Part shown: piece after piece, positions 48,210-58,266 of the stretch
Position numbering within the stretch: position 1 is the stretch's first letter
How the letters are laid out: every line of letters begins with the position of its first letter
DNA from: Aralia elata
Taxonomy: Eukaryota; Streptophyta; Magnoliopsida; Apiales; Araliaceae
DNA: 64,000 bases
Assembly: GCA_034770075.1 (NCBI GenBank)
Contig: CM068379.1
Coordinates: 20,831,506-20,895,505, forward strand
Reading direction: 5' to 3'
Notes under the pieces: generated by a model
Told to the model about the DNA's origin: nothing
Database searches by the model: none
The model's input: only the letters and a program-made list of their open reading frames with translations
Translations under genes and position numbers: made by a program

Positions 48210-48783
48210 CCCTTCAAGCATATCAGGCCACCCCCCTCAAGCTCCGAACCCACTCAACAAAACCCATCATCAGATTCTCCACCACCACCGCCACCCCTAA
48301 AATCTCTGCCACCCTATCCTTCGGCGACAAGCTCCCGGAATCCACCTTCTCCCACTTCGACTCCGCCGGCGAACTTCTGACCACCATCGTCTCCGACATC
48401 ACTAAATCTAAGAAAGCCATCCTCTTCGCCGTACCCAGGGCTTTCACACCCACTTGCTCCCAGAAACACCTCCCTGGTTTCGTGGAGAAATCGCTGAGCT
48501 CAAATCAAAAGGGGTTGATACCATTGCCTGCATTTCGGTCAACGACGCTTTTGTGATGAAAGCGTGGAAGTCCGATTTGAAAATTGATGACGAGGTGTTG
48601 TTGTTGAGCGATGGAAAGGCAATTGGGTGTGAGCTTGATTTGAGCGATAAGCCTGTGGGATTGGGGGTGAGGTCAAGGAGATATGCTATGCCTGTGGAGG
48701 ATGGTATTGTCAAAGTATTGAATTTGGAGGAAGGCGGCTCCTTCACATCTAGTGGTGCTGATGATATGCTCAAAGTGCTTTGA
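48210..48783 (+). pseudogene. PRXIIE: Peroxiredoxin-IIE-like pseudogene inside the Pack-MULE
   Basis: Intronless. The peroxiredoxin frame covers KISATLSFGDKLPEST, ILFAVPRAFTPTCSQKH and, after a 1-nt deletion at about 48493, IACISVNDAFVMKAW, DLSDKPVGLGVRSRR and KVLNLEEGGSFTSSGADD. This is the type II plastid thiol peroxidase; the peroxidatic Cys (TPTCS) and resolving Cys (IACIS) are both present. The usual VPGAF reads VPRAF. The upstream Ser/Thr/Pro-rich part resembles a transit peptide. Before the hAT insertion an ATG at 35100-35102 would have preceded it, but that ATG is in a different frame from the peroxiredoxin part. Frameshift, promoter separation and context say pseudogene. Confidence 0.88.
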
Positions 48784-48884
48784 GTTTTCGTTTTTCTTGG
48801 GTAATGTGTATGCTTTGCTTTGGTTTAATTTCTGGTTCTAATTGTCATTCTGAATGGATGGTACCAGTTTCTTTAATAAATTGA
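48784..48884 (+). other. 3' flank of the PRX copy within the Pack-MULE
   Basis: Ordinary-complexity sequence after the TGA (48781-48783), probably the captured 3' UTR, leading into the right TIR. Confidence 0.5.
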
Positions 48885-49289
48885 ATGATATTAAGTTTTA
48901 ATGTTTAATATAAAATAATTTGACGAATTTACTCTTTAATATATAATAAATGTATAAATAGATACTAAAATACTATTTTTTAGTTACACATCAGCTGAAC
49001 TATGACCTATCCTTTGTATTATGTCATCAATTTTTGACGTGGCATGTCCAATTGAATGAAAATGAAAAGAATTAATAATTTAATCATCTAATTGACAAAA
49101 TTGAAAGGTAGACCACCGAAGTGGAATATGGCTCATAATTTAAGATAGTAATTTATATTTAAACCTTATTTTTATCATTTAACAATTTAATGTTAATCAA
49201 ATTTGATATCGTTTTGCATCATTTTCGCAACAAATTGGACAACCAAAGGAGAGGATATTAATAGGGGACTAATTCATTCATAATATATA

Positions 49290-49490
49290 CTCTCTCCGTC
49301 TTTTATTACTTGCATTAGAATAAGAGAGTGTTATTTATTAAATAGAAAGTAATGAGAGAACCAAAATTATATTTAATTCTTGAGATATTATTAGAAACTA
49401 AACAATTAATATTTAATTAAAATTTTCAAACGACAAATATTAACGAACAAAAACACTTCTCTAAAATAACATTTAAAAGGATAGAGGGAG
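49290..49490. mobile_element. Stowaway-like MITE
   Basis: Left end CTCTCTCCGTCTTTTATTAC after a TA (49288-49289). Right end is the complement of CTCCCTCTATCCTTTTAAAT, followed by CA instead of TA. About 200 bp, non-coding. Confidence 0.6.
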
Positions 49491-49539
49491 CAGCTACTTG
49501 AGGGGTTGTCTAATTGTTGACTCCTAAACCTCATATATT

Positions 49540-49557
49540 CTCTCTCTCTCTCTCTCT

Positions 49558-49599
<42 letters not shown>
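49540..49599. repeat. (TC)n(TA)n microsatellite in the zinc-finger gene 5' region
   Basis: About 9 TC units followed by about 19 TA units, ending 74 bp before the ATG at 49673; the interval after it is CT-rich like a plant 5' UTR. Confidence 0.9.
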
Positions 49600-49600
<1 letters not shown>

Positions 49601-49672
49601 TCCCCACTCCCTCTCCTCCTTAGCCTCCTTCCCCCACTTTTCCCTCCTATTTTTCTCTAGATATCAGTGTCG

Positions 49673-50641
49673 ATGGTGGTGGAGGAGTTGCAAAACATGG
49701 AAGCTCAATATCAAGAAGCTGCTTCCACGCCCACGATGGGGCCTTCAAACGATCTCTCCCATATTGTAAAAGGAAAGCGAACCAAGCGACAAAGGCCACA
49801 ATCCCCTATCCCATTCACAATCGCAACAATTTCCTCAAATGATGGAGATTCTTTCAACACCACTCCCGAGGAAGATCAAATATTCCTCGATAGCACGACG
49901 ACCAAGGAAGAAAAAGACACCGCGAGATGCCTCATCCTCCTTTCCCAAGGTCATTCTCATAATCACATTTACACCAAAAATTTTGACACAACATATAAAA
50001 TTCCTAATGTAAAACATTGCCTAGATACACACAAAAAAGCCAATGGCAAGAGCCAAATATATAATGTTTACGAGTGCAAGACGTGTAATCGTACTTTTAC
50101 TTCGTTTCAAGCGCTTGGCGGGCACCGTGCTAGCCACACGAAGCCGAAGGCGGTCATGCCAAATGAAGAACAACAACAACAATCATTGAAGAAAAGTTGT
50201 TCAACATCTTCATTATATCTCCAATTGAGCAATAATAGGGCAACATTTAACAATAACCACCACCACAAGTCCTCCCCTAGGGTTCACGAATGCGCCATTT
50301 GTGGCGCAGAGTTTGCCTCGGGACAAGCGTTGGGCGGTCACATGAGGCGCCACCGTGGTACATTGCCTATTGGAAGTAGTGCCACCAACACCACCTTGTC
50401 TTTTTTGAGTCCATTGTCAAATATAATGGCAATGGAGGAAAATATCGATATTCATCATGAATCCAAGAAATTGAAAAGTGGTAATTTGTCCTTGGATCTC
50501 AACCTTCCAGCGGCCTCAGAAGGTCGTGATGAGAATCATCATGTTGGTTCCAAGTTTTCCTTCCCCTCGAAACAACAACAACAACAACAGCAACAACAAT
50601 TGCCTCTTGTTTTGCCCACCGCACCAACTTTGGTGAATTAA
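49673..50641 (+). CDS. C2H2 zinc-finger transcription repressor, ZAT5-like
   Basis: 322 codons, intronless, ATG at 49673 (six bases upstream is only a GTG). A basic KGKRTKRQR stretch near residue 33 is a likely nuclear signal. Two plant Q-type C2H2 fingers lie at about residues 134-155 (CKTCNRTFTSFQALGGHRASH) and about 205-227 (CAICGAEFASGQALGGHMRRH), each with the QALGGH helix. An EAR repression motif LSLDLNLP is near residue 272 and a polyglutamine run near 300. This is the C1-2i layout of ZAT-type stress-response repressors; the N-terminal KGKRTKR feature is as in ZAT5. It should act in the nucleus, recruiting TOPLESS-type co-repressors. No stop, frameshift or missing zinc ligand. The exact orthologue was not established. 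Confidence 0.93.
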   Translation: MVVEELQNMEAQYQEAASTPTMGPSNDLSHIVKGKRTKRQRPQSPIPFTIATISSNDGDSFNTTPEEDQIFLDSTTTKEEKDTARCLILLSQGHSHNHIYTKNFDTTYKIPNVKHCLDTHKKANGKSQIYNVYECKTCNRTFTSFQALGGHRASHTKPKAVMPNEEQQQQSLKKSCSTSSLYLQLSNNRATFNNNHHHKSSPRVHECAICGAEFASGQALGGHMRRHRGTLPIGSSATNTTLSFLSPLSNIMAMEENIDIHHESKKLKSGNLSLDLNLPAASEGRDENHHVGSKFSFPSKQQQQQQQQQLPLVLPTAPTLVN

Positions 50642-50973
50642 TTGCCAATACTAAAAGAGGTTAATCACACTAAATTTTATTTTATTCTTTTATATAACAT
50701 ATTATTCTGTGATATCATTTTTTAACTGTTGAGATTATTCAAAAATATATTACGGATTCTTTTTGGCATATTGATCATAAATGATGAAATTGACACAAAA
50801 TTCTTTGAAGTTAATTCTTTGCTTTATGCTAAAGTTTTTTATAGGCTTTGTTTTGATTATGCATTCTATTCTAGCTTGTTCTTCTCAATTGGATTCCTTG
50901 TTTTTCAGTAGGAGAGAGAATGTGTGTACTTTGTGATGTAAAGAGAATTGTTACACCAGTACACCACCATCTC

Positions 50974-50979
50974 AATAAA
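50974..50979 (+). terminator. Putative polyadenylation signal of the zinc-finger gene
   Basis: AATAAA about 330 bp after the stop, preceded by TG-rich sequence. Position is plausible; not proven. Confidence 0.5.
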
Positions 50980-51280
50980 AGTTTGTGGTTTAGGTTTCAT
51001 TATTTCATTTACAAACAAGTCTCTCTCAATGTGTGTCTAAATTAAAGTATTAACTGGATGCCAGAAGTGCATAACTGCAATCACACGTGAATCCACCTCC
51101 CACCTTGTTTTTAGTTCTTTTTCCTCATCGCTAATTTGCTATTAATAAAATGCTCTTGTAATAAAAATATCCATGTTAAGAACTTCATATCAATTTATAC
51201 TTGACCCTTCTCAAGAGATACATAATAGGTGGAATAATCTTATAATTATATTCAATCTCATGTATTGGTATATTTCATGA

Positions 51281-52384
51281 TGTGATAAAATTATGTACTA
51301 CAAGTGCACGACGTCTATTGTAGACTTGACAAATATAGGTCGAACCACATAAACTAGATTAAATATCAAATTCTTAATTTATATTCCTGGCAAATTAAAA
51401 ATAAAAATGGTGGAGATGATTAATTAACTAAATAATGCAAATTTAAAATTAATAATGAAAGCTAGTAATGGGTCCGAATCCACTAAATACTATAACATAA
51501 TAATTAAGTTCTTAATTTCTAATTTAGTTTTTCCTTCTCTTTAAAAATAATGATTTATATTAATATGGACAATCATAAGTTATGAAAAATTCACAGATTA
51601 ATTATAACTTGTCAAAATCACGAAATTAATATATGACCCACAACCAATTTTGCGCGAAGGTAAAAATGAAGGCGAAAATAATTATATATTAGGCACTAAT
51701 TTCAGAACATAAAGAAACTAATTATTTTGTAATATCTAGTTTTATCATCATCTTAGGTATTAAAAATTTAATTATTCATACAATCTATATCAAACAAAAT
51801 CAAAATTAAAACTACTACTACTAACTGCATGAAGTAAAATAAAAATTAACGGAACAATAATATAAAAAGAAAACTCTATTAATTCATTAAAGAATGTTGT
51901 ATAAAATAATGATAACAATACTCCCTGACTCCTTCATCTAGCTAGCCTACTGTTGCCATAATGATGATTGGAAGATGAGGGAAAAAGAAACACAAAAACT
52001 CTCTAGTATCCTGCTATCCAATTTCCTCTTAATCCAGCCGAACGTAGAGGAAAATAAAATAGAAAAAATCACAACCCCTCTCTCCAAAACAAAAGTCCTA
52101 TTTATAGGACAAAAATAAATTGTAACCTAATTTAAGTTACATTGAATGCTGTCTTTTTTTTTCTTTCTTTTATCTCTTTATCTCCAAATTGACTTCAACC
52201 TATTTTTGACAATCCTCAAGAGTCCCATATTATCTTTAAAAGCTGGATAATAATCATTTATTTGCTTCACAAGATAAATAAATTTTAGTTTCTACAAAAT
52301 AATATAAAAATCATTTGTTAAATTAAATAGACACATAAAATAATAAATATGGGATTATTAAAATACAAAAATATGTTTCTATCA
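51281..52384 (-). repeat. 3' LTR of the LARD-like element
   Basis: Begins TGTGATAAA; a CA at 52383-52384 is the most likely end but is not confirmed, because the sister LTR is broken early. Contains a minus-strand CTATAAATAGG TATA box (about 52098-52110). Confidence 0.6.
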
Positions 52385-53694
52385 TACCATCATACCTAAC
52401 TTTTACTCATCTTCGAGTAAAATAAAAAGAAAAGAAAACTAGAACTACCCCATTTCGTAGGAAATAGATTGCACTATCCCAAGTGAACGAGTTGTGTCTA
52501 GTGAGAGTTTGCAGTGAATATACTCACAAAATTCAAGAAAAATTTTATTTAAAATATTTTTGAGTTCAATAAATTAGAAAATTGAAAGAAAACTTCTAAG
52601 TATACATGAGCATTACACATAAGCAAGATCAAATTCATAAGAATAATTTCACCTTATCAAAAATACTTTATTTTCATTCAAGACACCATCCTTCATAAAA
52701 TTTATTTCATGTGATGCATGCATTGTGTGTGTTATATAACTTTTAGTAGGGATTTTTACCATGAAAATCAAGCAAACTTATTTCTTTTCTCTTTTTTTTC
52801 ATTCTTGACTTGTGCAATGTCTCTTTTTTTTTAAAGCTTTTCAAAGTTACTCATGTAACGAGTGTTTGACCAATGTCTCCCAAATCAGTTGGCTTTAGGG
52901 CACTAGGTGTAGAGACATCCCTAAGGGCTTAACTAACTCAAGTAAAAAAGGCTACAAAATTAGACTAATCAAGCTGCTTATATCCATCACATTTTTCAGC
53001 ATGAATATCGATGCGTCATGAGGTTTGAATACCCAGTTATTTCGTTTAATGGACATTGAAGCAGTTATTTTTTTTCTTTATTTTTTTCTTTTTTCAACTT
53101 TTCTCTTTCAAATTTTTTTCTTGAAATTGCTTGAATCATAGTTTACACTCCCACAACTAAGAATTAGTACAAATGTGAAGTGCAAAAATGCATATAGATT
53201 TAAATTTTATTCAAGATGGTGTTTCGAACTAAGATTTTGTATCTAATCAAAGGTTCAAAGAGTTCTAAATCTTTTAATCTTACTCAAAGTTTTTGCTCCA
53301 CAAACACTTATTAAAATAAATTCAATCCATAATTAATCAACCAAAATTTTCAATTTTATAAAAAAAATTTGTGTGTTTTGTTTTATTTAGTTTCCTAAAA
53401 ATAAGAAAAATAAAATACATAAATAAAAATCTAACAACATCCCCCGTACCTAAATCATTCATTGTCCTCAATGTATGCAAATGAAGAAATAGAACAAAGA
53501 AATGAAAGAATTTTACCTCGTACGTGGGACATTGAGCTGCAAGAACATGTGGTGAAAAAGAAAACAAATGAACATATCTACAAATTTATATATCCTGAAA
53601 ACTATGCGACGGTAAATGAGTGCTGCAAATTGACAAGTTAGTATGGATTTCTTAGGATTTTCAAGAGACCTGGGTAATTAAAAATAGTCAAAAT
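52385..53694. other. LARD-like interior, non-coding
   Basis: AT-rich; no protein recognised. Includes the stem motif at 52409-52428. Confidence 0.5.
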
Positions 53695-54780
53695 TTACAT
53701 TAGAAGAACAATTGTGAGCATACCTGATCCTTTTAAAATTGGGTCAATGAATGACAAAGAAAAATGATACTTTCTTTTTAAGAATTTCAACTTTATAAAA
53801 TCTATCCAAACTTGCCATCCATATTCGTCACCAAGAGGTACTAAATCATTTTGAACCATCGTTATTGCAAGATTTTTAGGTACCTCTTCAAGTGGACTGA
53901 CCCATTCACTATCCAAAATTTACATTATCTAGACAAATCCATATTTTGCATAAACTATTGTTCATTTGTTAAGTCAGACTCAGTGATATATTACGGAAAG
54001 TATTTGGATGGGCAAAATGTAGACTTAACATTTTTAGAAAAGGGTCTAGTTCAAGCTCAGTTTGACTTTCTTTAAAAGCCTCAAAAGATGGCATACTCTG
54101 TTCAACTATATGTTCCACTAAAGTAAGACTTTTGAACTGTGACGTCCAACATCTCATTGACCTCATTCAAATATTCAGTTTCATCCCAATTTTGACCAAA
54201 GTGATCTAGACAAAAGTTAAAAGTTGTTTCCTCACCCATTAATTTATTTTCAAACAATTCTTGGATCTTATTTACTTCTATGAGTTGGTCCGAATAATCA
54301 CTAGGTTATGTTTTTGAAATAAGTTTTTCACGGTATGGAGCTTTAGGCTTATAGACTTTTTTAGCAGACTCATCACATGTGACGTGATCAATTATTGAAT
54401 TAGGCTTATTGAATGCACTTATCGACTCAGAATTGTTTGACCCCTCAGATTGGTTTGACTTAGAGTGTGATGAATTAAATTCAGCATTTTGATGAATTAT
54501 AGGATTAAGCTCAGGTTGACTAAAAAAATTTCACTCTTTTGTTTACTAACTGTGGTAGCTAATCGACTCATATGCATTTTAGATATGTCTTGATTCATGC
54601 ATGGTCTGCATGCAATTAGCTTCGACTCTAAGTAATTCTTCTAAGGCTTCCTCCAAAAGGATCAATTTTTCTCATTTTCATTTGAATTTTTTGGCGGGTA
54701 TAAAGGAGCTGGACATGAATGTGGATATGAATAGCAGTAGGGAGACGGATATGGATCAGGGTTATGGTAAGTTAAAAAAA
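53695..54780 (-). pseudogene. Degenerate coding stretch in the LARD-like element
   Basis: Minus-strand pieces read as protein-like. A Pro/Tyr-rich segment (PDPYPSPYCYSYPHSCPAP) at about 54760-54700 is followed, after stops, by a coiled-coil-like Glu/Leu stretch (LEEALEELLRVEAN) near 54650-54610. Further down are acidic/helical frames at 54166-53969 and 53916-53695 (WQVWIDFIKLKF). The layout loosely recalls a gag C terminus, but no zinc knuckle or other diagnostic motif is visible. Family not recognised. Confidence 0.35.
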
Positions 54781-55790
54781 TTGATTTACCCCGTGTGCAT
54801 TGAAATTTTCATAAGAGTCATGAGTCTAGGCAAAATTATTATTCCAACCAAAGTAAGATTTCATGCTTGCACAAATCACTAAACAAATAAGCTACTAAGC
54901 CACACAAAAAGAAATTAAAAGTAATAAAAAGAAAATCTTAATTCTATGGTTAACCTAAATAAAATCTAGACAGTTTCTAATTGTTCCAAGTTACACTTTA
55001 AGGTCTACCAAATTCGAAATTAATCAATGATCACTAGCCAGGTAAGTGTAAGAACGGTGGAAGTCTCTTCGTGGGTATGGTGACTAATTGAATCACCACA
55101 CGTTCTTGAGGTGTTTGCCTTTTGAACCACTTGCCTAGACACCAGTAGTTTGATTAATTTAAAATTTAGTCTCCTTTTGGAGTCCTTTATCCTAATTGAA
55201 CTCGAAATACCTAGGGGTCAACATCTACTTGATTTTATTAAGTCAATGTTATGCAAAATGCAAGTTGGGTTGTTTATGGGCTAAGGAATGGTGATAAAAT
55301 CACCACCTTGTCTTGTTATGGGTTGTGCCCTTAATGTAAATTAAAGATGAATGCAACACATAAGAGAAGGAAAGAAAAACTATAAACAAATAAAATGCTC
55401 TAACTACGTGTCCTAAATACTAAAAAAGAAATTGTACGTACCTCGTTCCTCTAGCATTAATCACCACAATTAATAATTGATAGGAAAGAAAATAAATACG
55501 ACAAAAAGATACCTAAGCAAGATGTGTTCTATGTGAGTGATGCATGAATGCGACAATTAGTTTCTAACTAGCAATAAAAACAAAAAAAAATTAAAAATAA
55601 AACTAAGCTACTATATATTTGATTTTTTTTTAAAGTTAAGATACAAAATACCAAGAATAGCGAAATAATAATCTTGTTGTTCTGTACCTTTGATCTGTTC
55701 TGATAATCTTGAAAATAAATAAATAAAAAATATTATACTTAAAAACTAATTCAAAAAAATAAAAATTAAGGAATAAAAAAATTAATTCTA
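54781..55790. other. LARD-like interior, leader side, non-coding
   Basis: AT-rich; nothing recognised. Confidence 0.5.
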
Positions 55791-55810
55791 GTCTCCGGCA
55801 ACAGCTCCAA
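55791..55810 (-). other. PBS-like site (tRNA-Asp type, diverged)
   Basis: Minus-strand TTGGAGCTGTTGCCGGAGAC lies 8 bases from the LTR. It differs at a few positions from the TGGCGCCGTTGCCGGGGA PBS of Athila-type plant elements. Confidence 0.6.
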
Positions 55811-55818
55811 AAACTTGA

Positions 55819-56050
55819 TGTGATAAAATTATGTACTGCAACTGCACAACGTCTATTGTAGACTTGACAAATACAGGTCGAACCACATAGACTAGATTAA
55901 CTATCAAATCCTTAATTACTATTTTACAGGCAAAGTAGAAATAAAAATGGTGTAGATGATTAATTAACTAAATAATGCAAATTTAAAATTAATAATGAAA
56001 ACTTGTAATGAGAAAAATTACCTAGGAATCCGAACCAACTAAATACTAAC
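55819..56050 (-). repeat. 5' LTR fragment of the LARD-like element
   Basis: Similar to 51281-51500 with small indels (for example an extra 'gagaaaaattacctagg' near 56008). It ends at the CACTA B insertion. Confidence 0.7.
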
Positions 56051-56390
56051 CACTACAAGAAAATGGTCCAACAGCGACCAAGGTTATCTGCGACCGACCA
56101 TTTCGGTCGCTAATACTCGTAACAGCGACCGCAATTAGCGACCGCATATCAATCTAGTCGCTGCTGAGTTTAGCGACCGCAATCGGTCGCTGATAGTGTC
56201 ACGTGCGGTCGCTGAAAGATTTTCCCCCCAAAAATTTGGCGCAGAAATGGGGCGGGAAGCATTACTGCGACTGAATATTAATAGCGACCGCAAATCGGTC
56301 GCTATTGCTGCCACATAGATAAAAATTAGCGACCGCACGCGGTCGCAGAAGTCGGTCGCTGATCCTATTAAATCTATCAGCAACCAGACA
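56051..56390. repeat. CACTA B left subterminal repeats
   Basis: About 15 or more copies of GCGACCG or CGGTCGC in both orientations, several as palindromes (GCGACCGCA…CGGTCGCT). Confidence 0.9.
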
Positions 56391-56735
56391 GTCGGCCATA
56401 AACGAAACAGAAGAAGAAAGAAAAGAGAAGACGGAAAAGAGAGAGAAGAGAAAAGAGAGGGAGAAGAGAGAGGAGATCAGGAGTGGCCCCACGCCGACCC
56501 GACCCATCAGGAGTGGCCCCACGCCGTCCCACCACGCCGGCTGACCCATCCCACTGTGCCCACGCCGCCTCATCATATTCAGGTATGAATTTCAGATGCA
56601 TGTGTACAATCTAAATCAGATTTATAATCTTTTTTCTTGAATAAACAGATATAATCTTATTATAGGGTAGTTTCTTTGAATTTTTCTTGGCTGGGTTGGT
56701 TTTGAATCATGATTACAAGTAATCCTGTTTCGAAT
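56391..56735 (+). other. CACTA B 5' UTR/leader candidate
   Basis: GA-rich block (56400-56480) then a C-rich block with 'aggagtggccccacgccg' twice (56478-56525), followed by CAGGTATGAA at about 56580, a plausible 5' splice donor. If used, the sequence up to 58266 would contain a large 5'-UTR intron. Confidence 0.45.
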
Positions 56736-56996
56736 TAGATTTATGCGAATGCTATGACTTGGTTAGATTTATGCGAATTAGATTTATGCGAATGCTATGG
56801 CTTTGAGTACGGATTAAATCCTAAATGAAATATGAACTAGATTTATGCGAATTAGATTTATGCGAATGCTATGGCTTGGTTAGATTTATGGGAATTAGAT
56901 TTATTCATTTTTCTTGGCTGGGTTAGATTTATGCGAATCAGATTTATGCGAATGCTATGGCTTTGAGTACGGATTAAATCCTAAATGAAATATGAA
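56736..56996. repeat. Local tandem duplications
   Basis: 'tagatttatgcgaat' recurs about nine times, and the 48-bp phrase starting 'gaatgctatggctttgag' occurs at about 56788 and about 56950. Confidence 0.8.
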
Positions 56997-58266
56997 CAAA
57001 TTCTGATGATGAAAAATATCCTCTGTTCTTATTCTGCATTTTGTTTTTAAATAATAATGTTTTGCTTTTCATTTGTTTTTTGTTTTTTGTTTTTGTTACC
57101 CTTAGTAATTAATGAATATGTAGTTTAAAAAATGCATTTATAATATTTACAAATTTTATAAATAGGACTCTAATGTGAAATGGAAGGAATATTTAGTTTG
57201 TTTAAGTCTTAAGGTTTAGACTAACTTTCTCTGTGAGAATGAAAACTATAAATCTTTATATCTCATCATCTAATGAACAAATATGAAGTTAACTTTTATA
57301 TTTAACTTTCAATTACTATCACAAATATAAAGTTATAAACAAGAAAGAATAATCAACTCTACTTGAGTTCCCTCCTTTATAACAAAGTTATTAAATTATT
57401 TAAACCCCATTTAATAATAATTCTTGAATTTAAATTAGGATCAGCTTTAATTGCTACTTAGGATTGGAAACTTCAAAATTCTGATTCTAATTATATTTGA
57501 ATTCATAAAAAAAATGTATAAAAATTGTAACCATTCCACCAAAAGAGTACCATTTGTCAAAAAAAATTTAGTTCCACAAAAGAGTCCTCTTTTTATTGAT
57601 TATAGCTTAAAATGACATAATATCCTAAAGTTTGGATCATAATTTGATTATTATACCATATTACAAAGCTAAAACAGTTTATTTTTAGGGATATACGCGA
57701 AACAAAAATTTATTAAATATATATCTTTAGTGGTCACAAATTTTGCAAATGTGACCGAAATGACAGGGTATAGAAGACATGGATCATTTCAATTAACATT
57801 TTGTATATGCCTATTGGGTTGTGTCTTGGGTGCCTACAAATGGCCATATATGCATGCCCTCGTGCATGTGGATAGTCCATATTATAGGGGAGACTCTGGA
57901 GAAATTTTTTTGTTGGTCGGATAACTGAATAGAGGCGTATATTGATGTAGACTTGTCCAAATACATATGCAAACCATGCATGATGCTATGATTAATATTC
58001 CACCCCTAGCAATCTATTATCTTTAGGATGGTGCATGTGTCAGTTAAAATATGTAGGATGACATAGGACCATACTAACGAATAATTTAAGATGCACAACA
58101 ATATATCATTTTGGCTAGTCGATCTCATACTGTGTACAATCTTGTCATATATGTACATATACATCTATATGTATTTGTAAGCATATGTAAATGACATTGT
58201 ACTGAATTAGAAATCTCTAACAAGGGGAATACAATAATTCTTGTCTGCAGTAGGTACCGTGGTTTC
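56997..58266 (+). other. CACTA B upstream or intronic sequence
   Basis: AT-rich, no recognised coding. A short plus-strand ORF at 57730-57924 has no family signature. Ends at TGCAGTAG (58247-58254), a plausible acceptor just before the TNP2 ATG. Confidence 0.5.

Larger units (their letters stand above)
34772..49165. mobile_element. Pack-MULE carrying a peroxiredoxin-IIE-like gene, itself multiply nested
   Basis: Inverted repeats of about 270 bp: 34772-35032 and, complemented, 48885-49165. Both begin G(A/G)(C/T)TTAAATATAAATTAC and share 'ttgatgac', 'aactgatg/agctgatg' and 'atttattatatattaaa'. Flanking 9-mers ctattttta (34763-34771) and ttattttta (49166-49174) match at 8 of 9 bases, as expected for a MULE TSD. 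Without the hAT (35106-48201) the element is about 1.3 kb. It encloses one complete host-type gene, the peroxiredoxin copy, and no transposase. Confidence 0.8.
51281..56050 (-). mobile_element. LTR retrotransposon without recognisable pol (LARD-like), 5' LTR interrupted
   Basis: A direct repeat starts TGTGATAAAATTATGTACT at 51281 and again at 55819, with about 225 bp comparable before the right copy is cut by CACTA B at 56051. Next to the right copy lies a minus-strand PBS-like site. The left copy is followed by a stem-forming TTTTACTC…GAGTAAAA motif (52409-52428). About 3.4 kb of interior has no intact gag, protease, RT or integrase. The element is minus-oriented. Its outer end is beyond the window, so the TSD cannot be checked. 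Confidence 0.7.

Noticed and set aside
48165..48380. Pro/Ser-rich ORF starting near the PRX copy
   Set aside because: Out-of-frame reading of the peroxiredoxin transit-peptide-like region; low complexity.
56135..56601. Minus-strand ORFs over the CACTA B left end
   Set aside because: They are readings of subterminal repeats and the GA-rich leader; opposite to the transposase genes and without domains.
57730..57924. Plus ORF upstream of TNP2
   Set aside because: 64 residues, no family signature, probably intronic.
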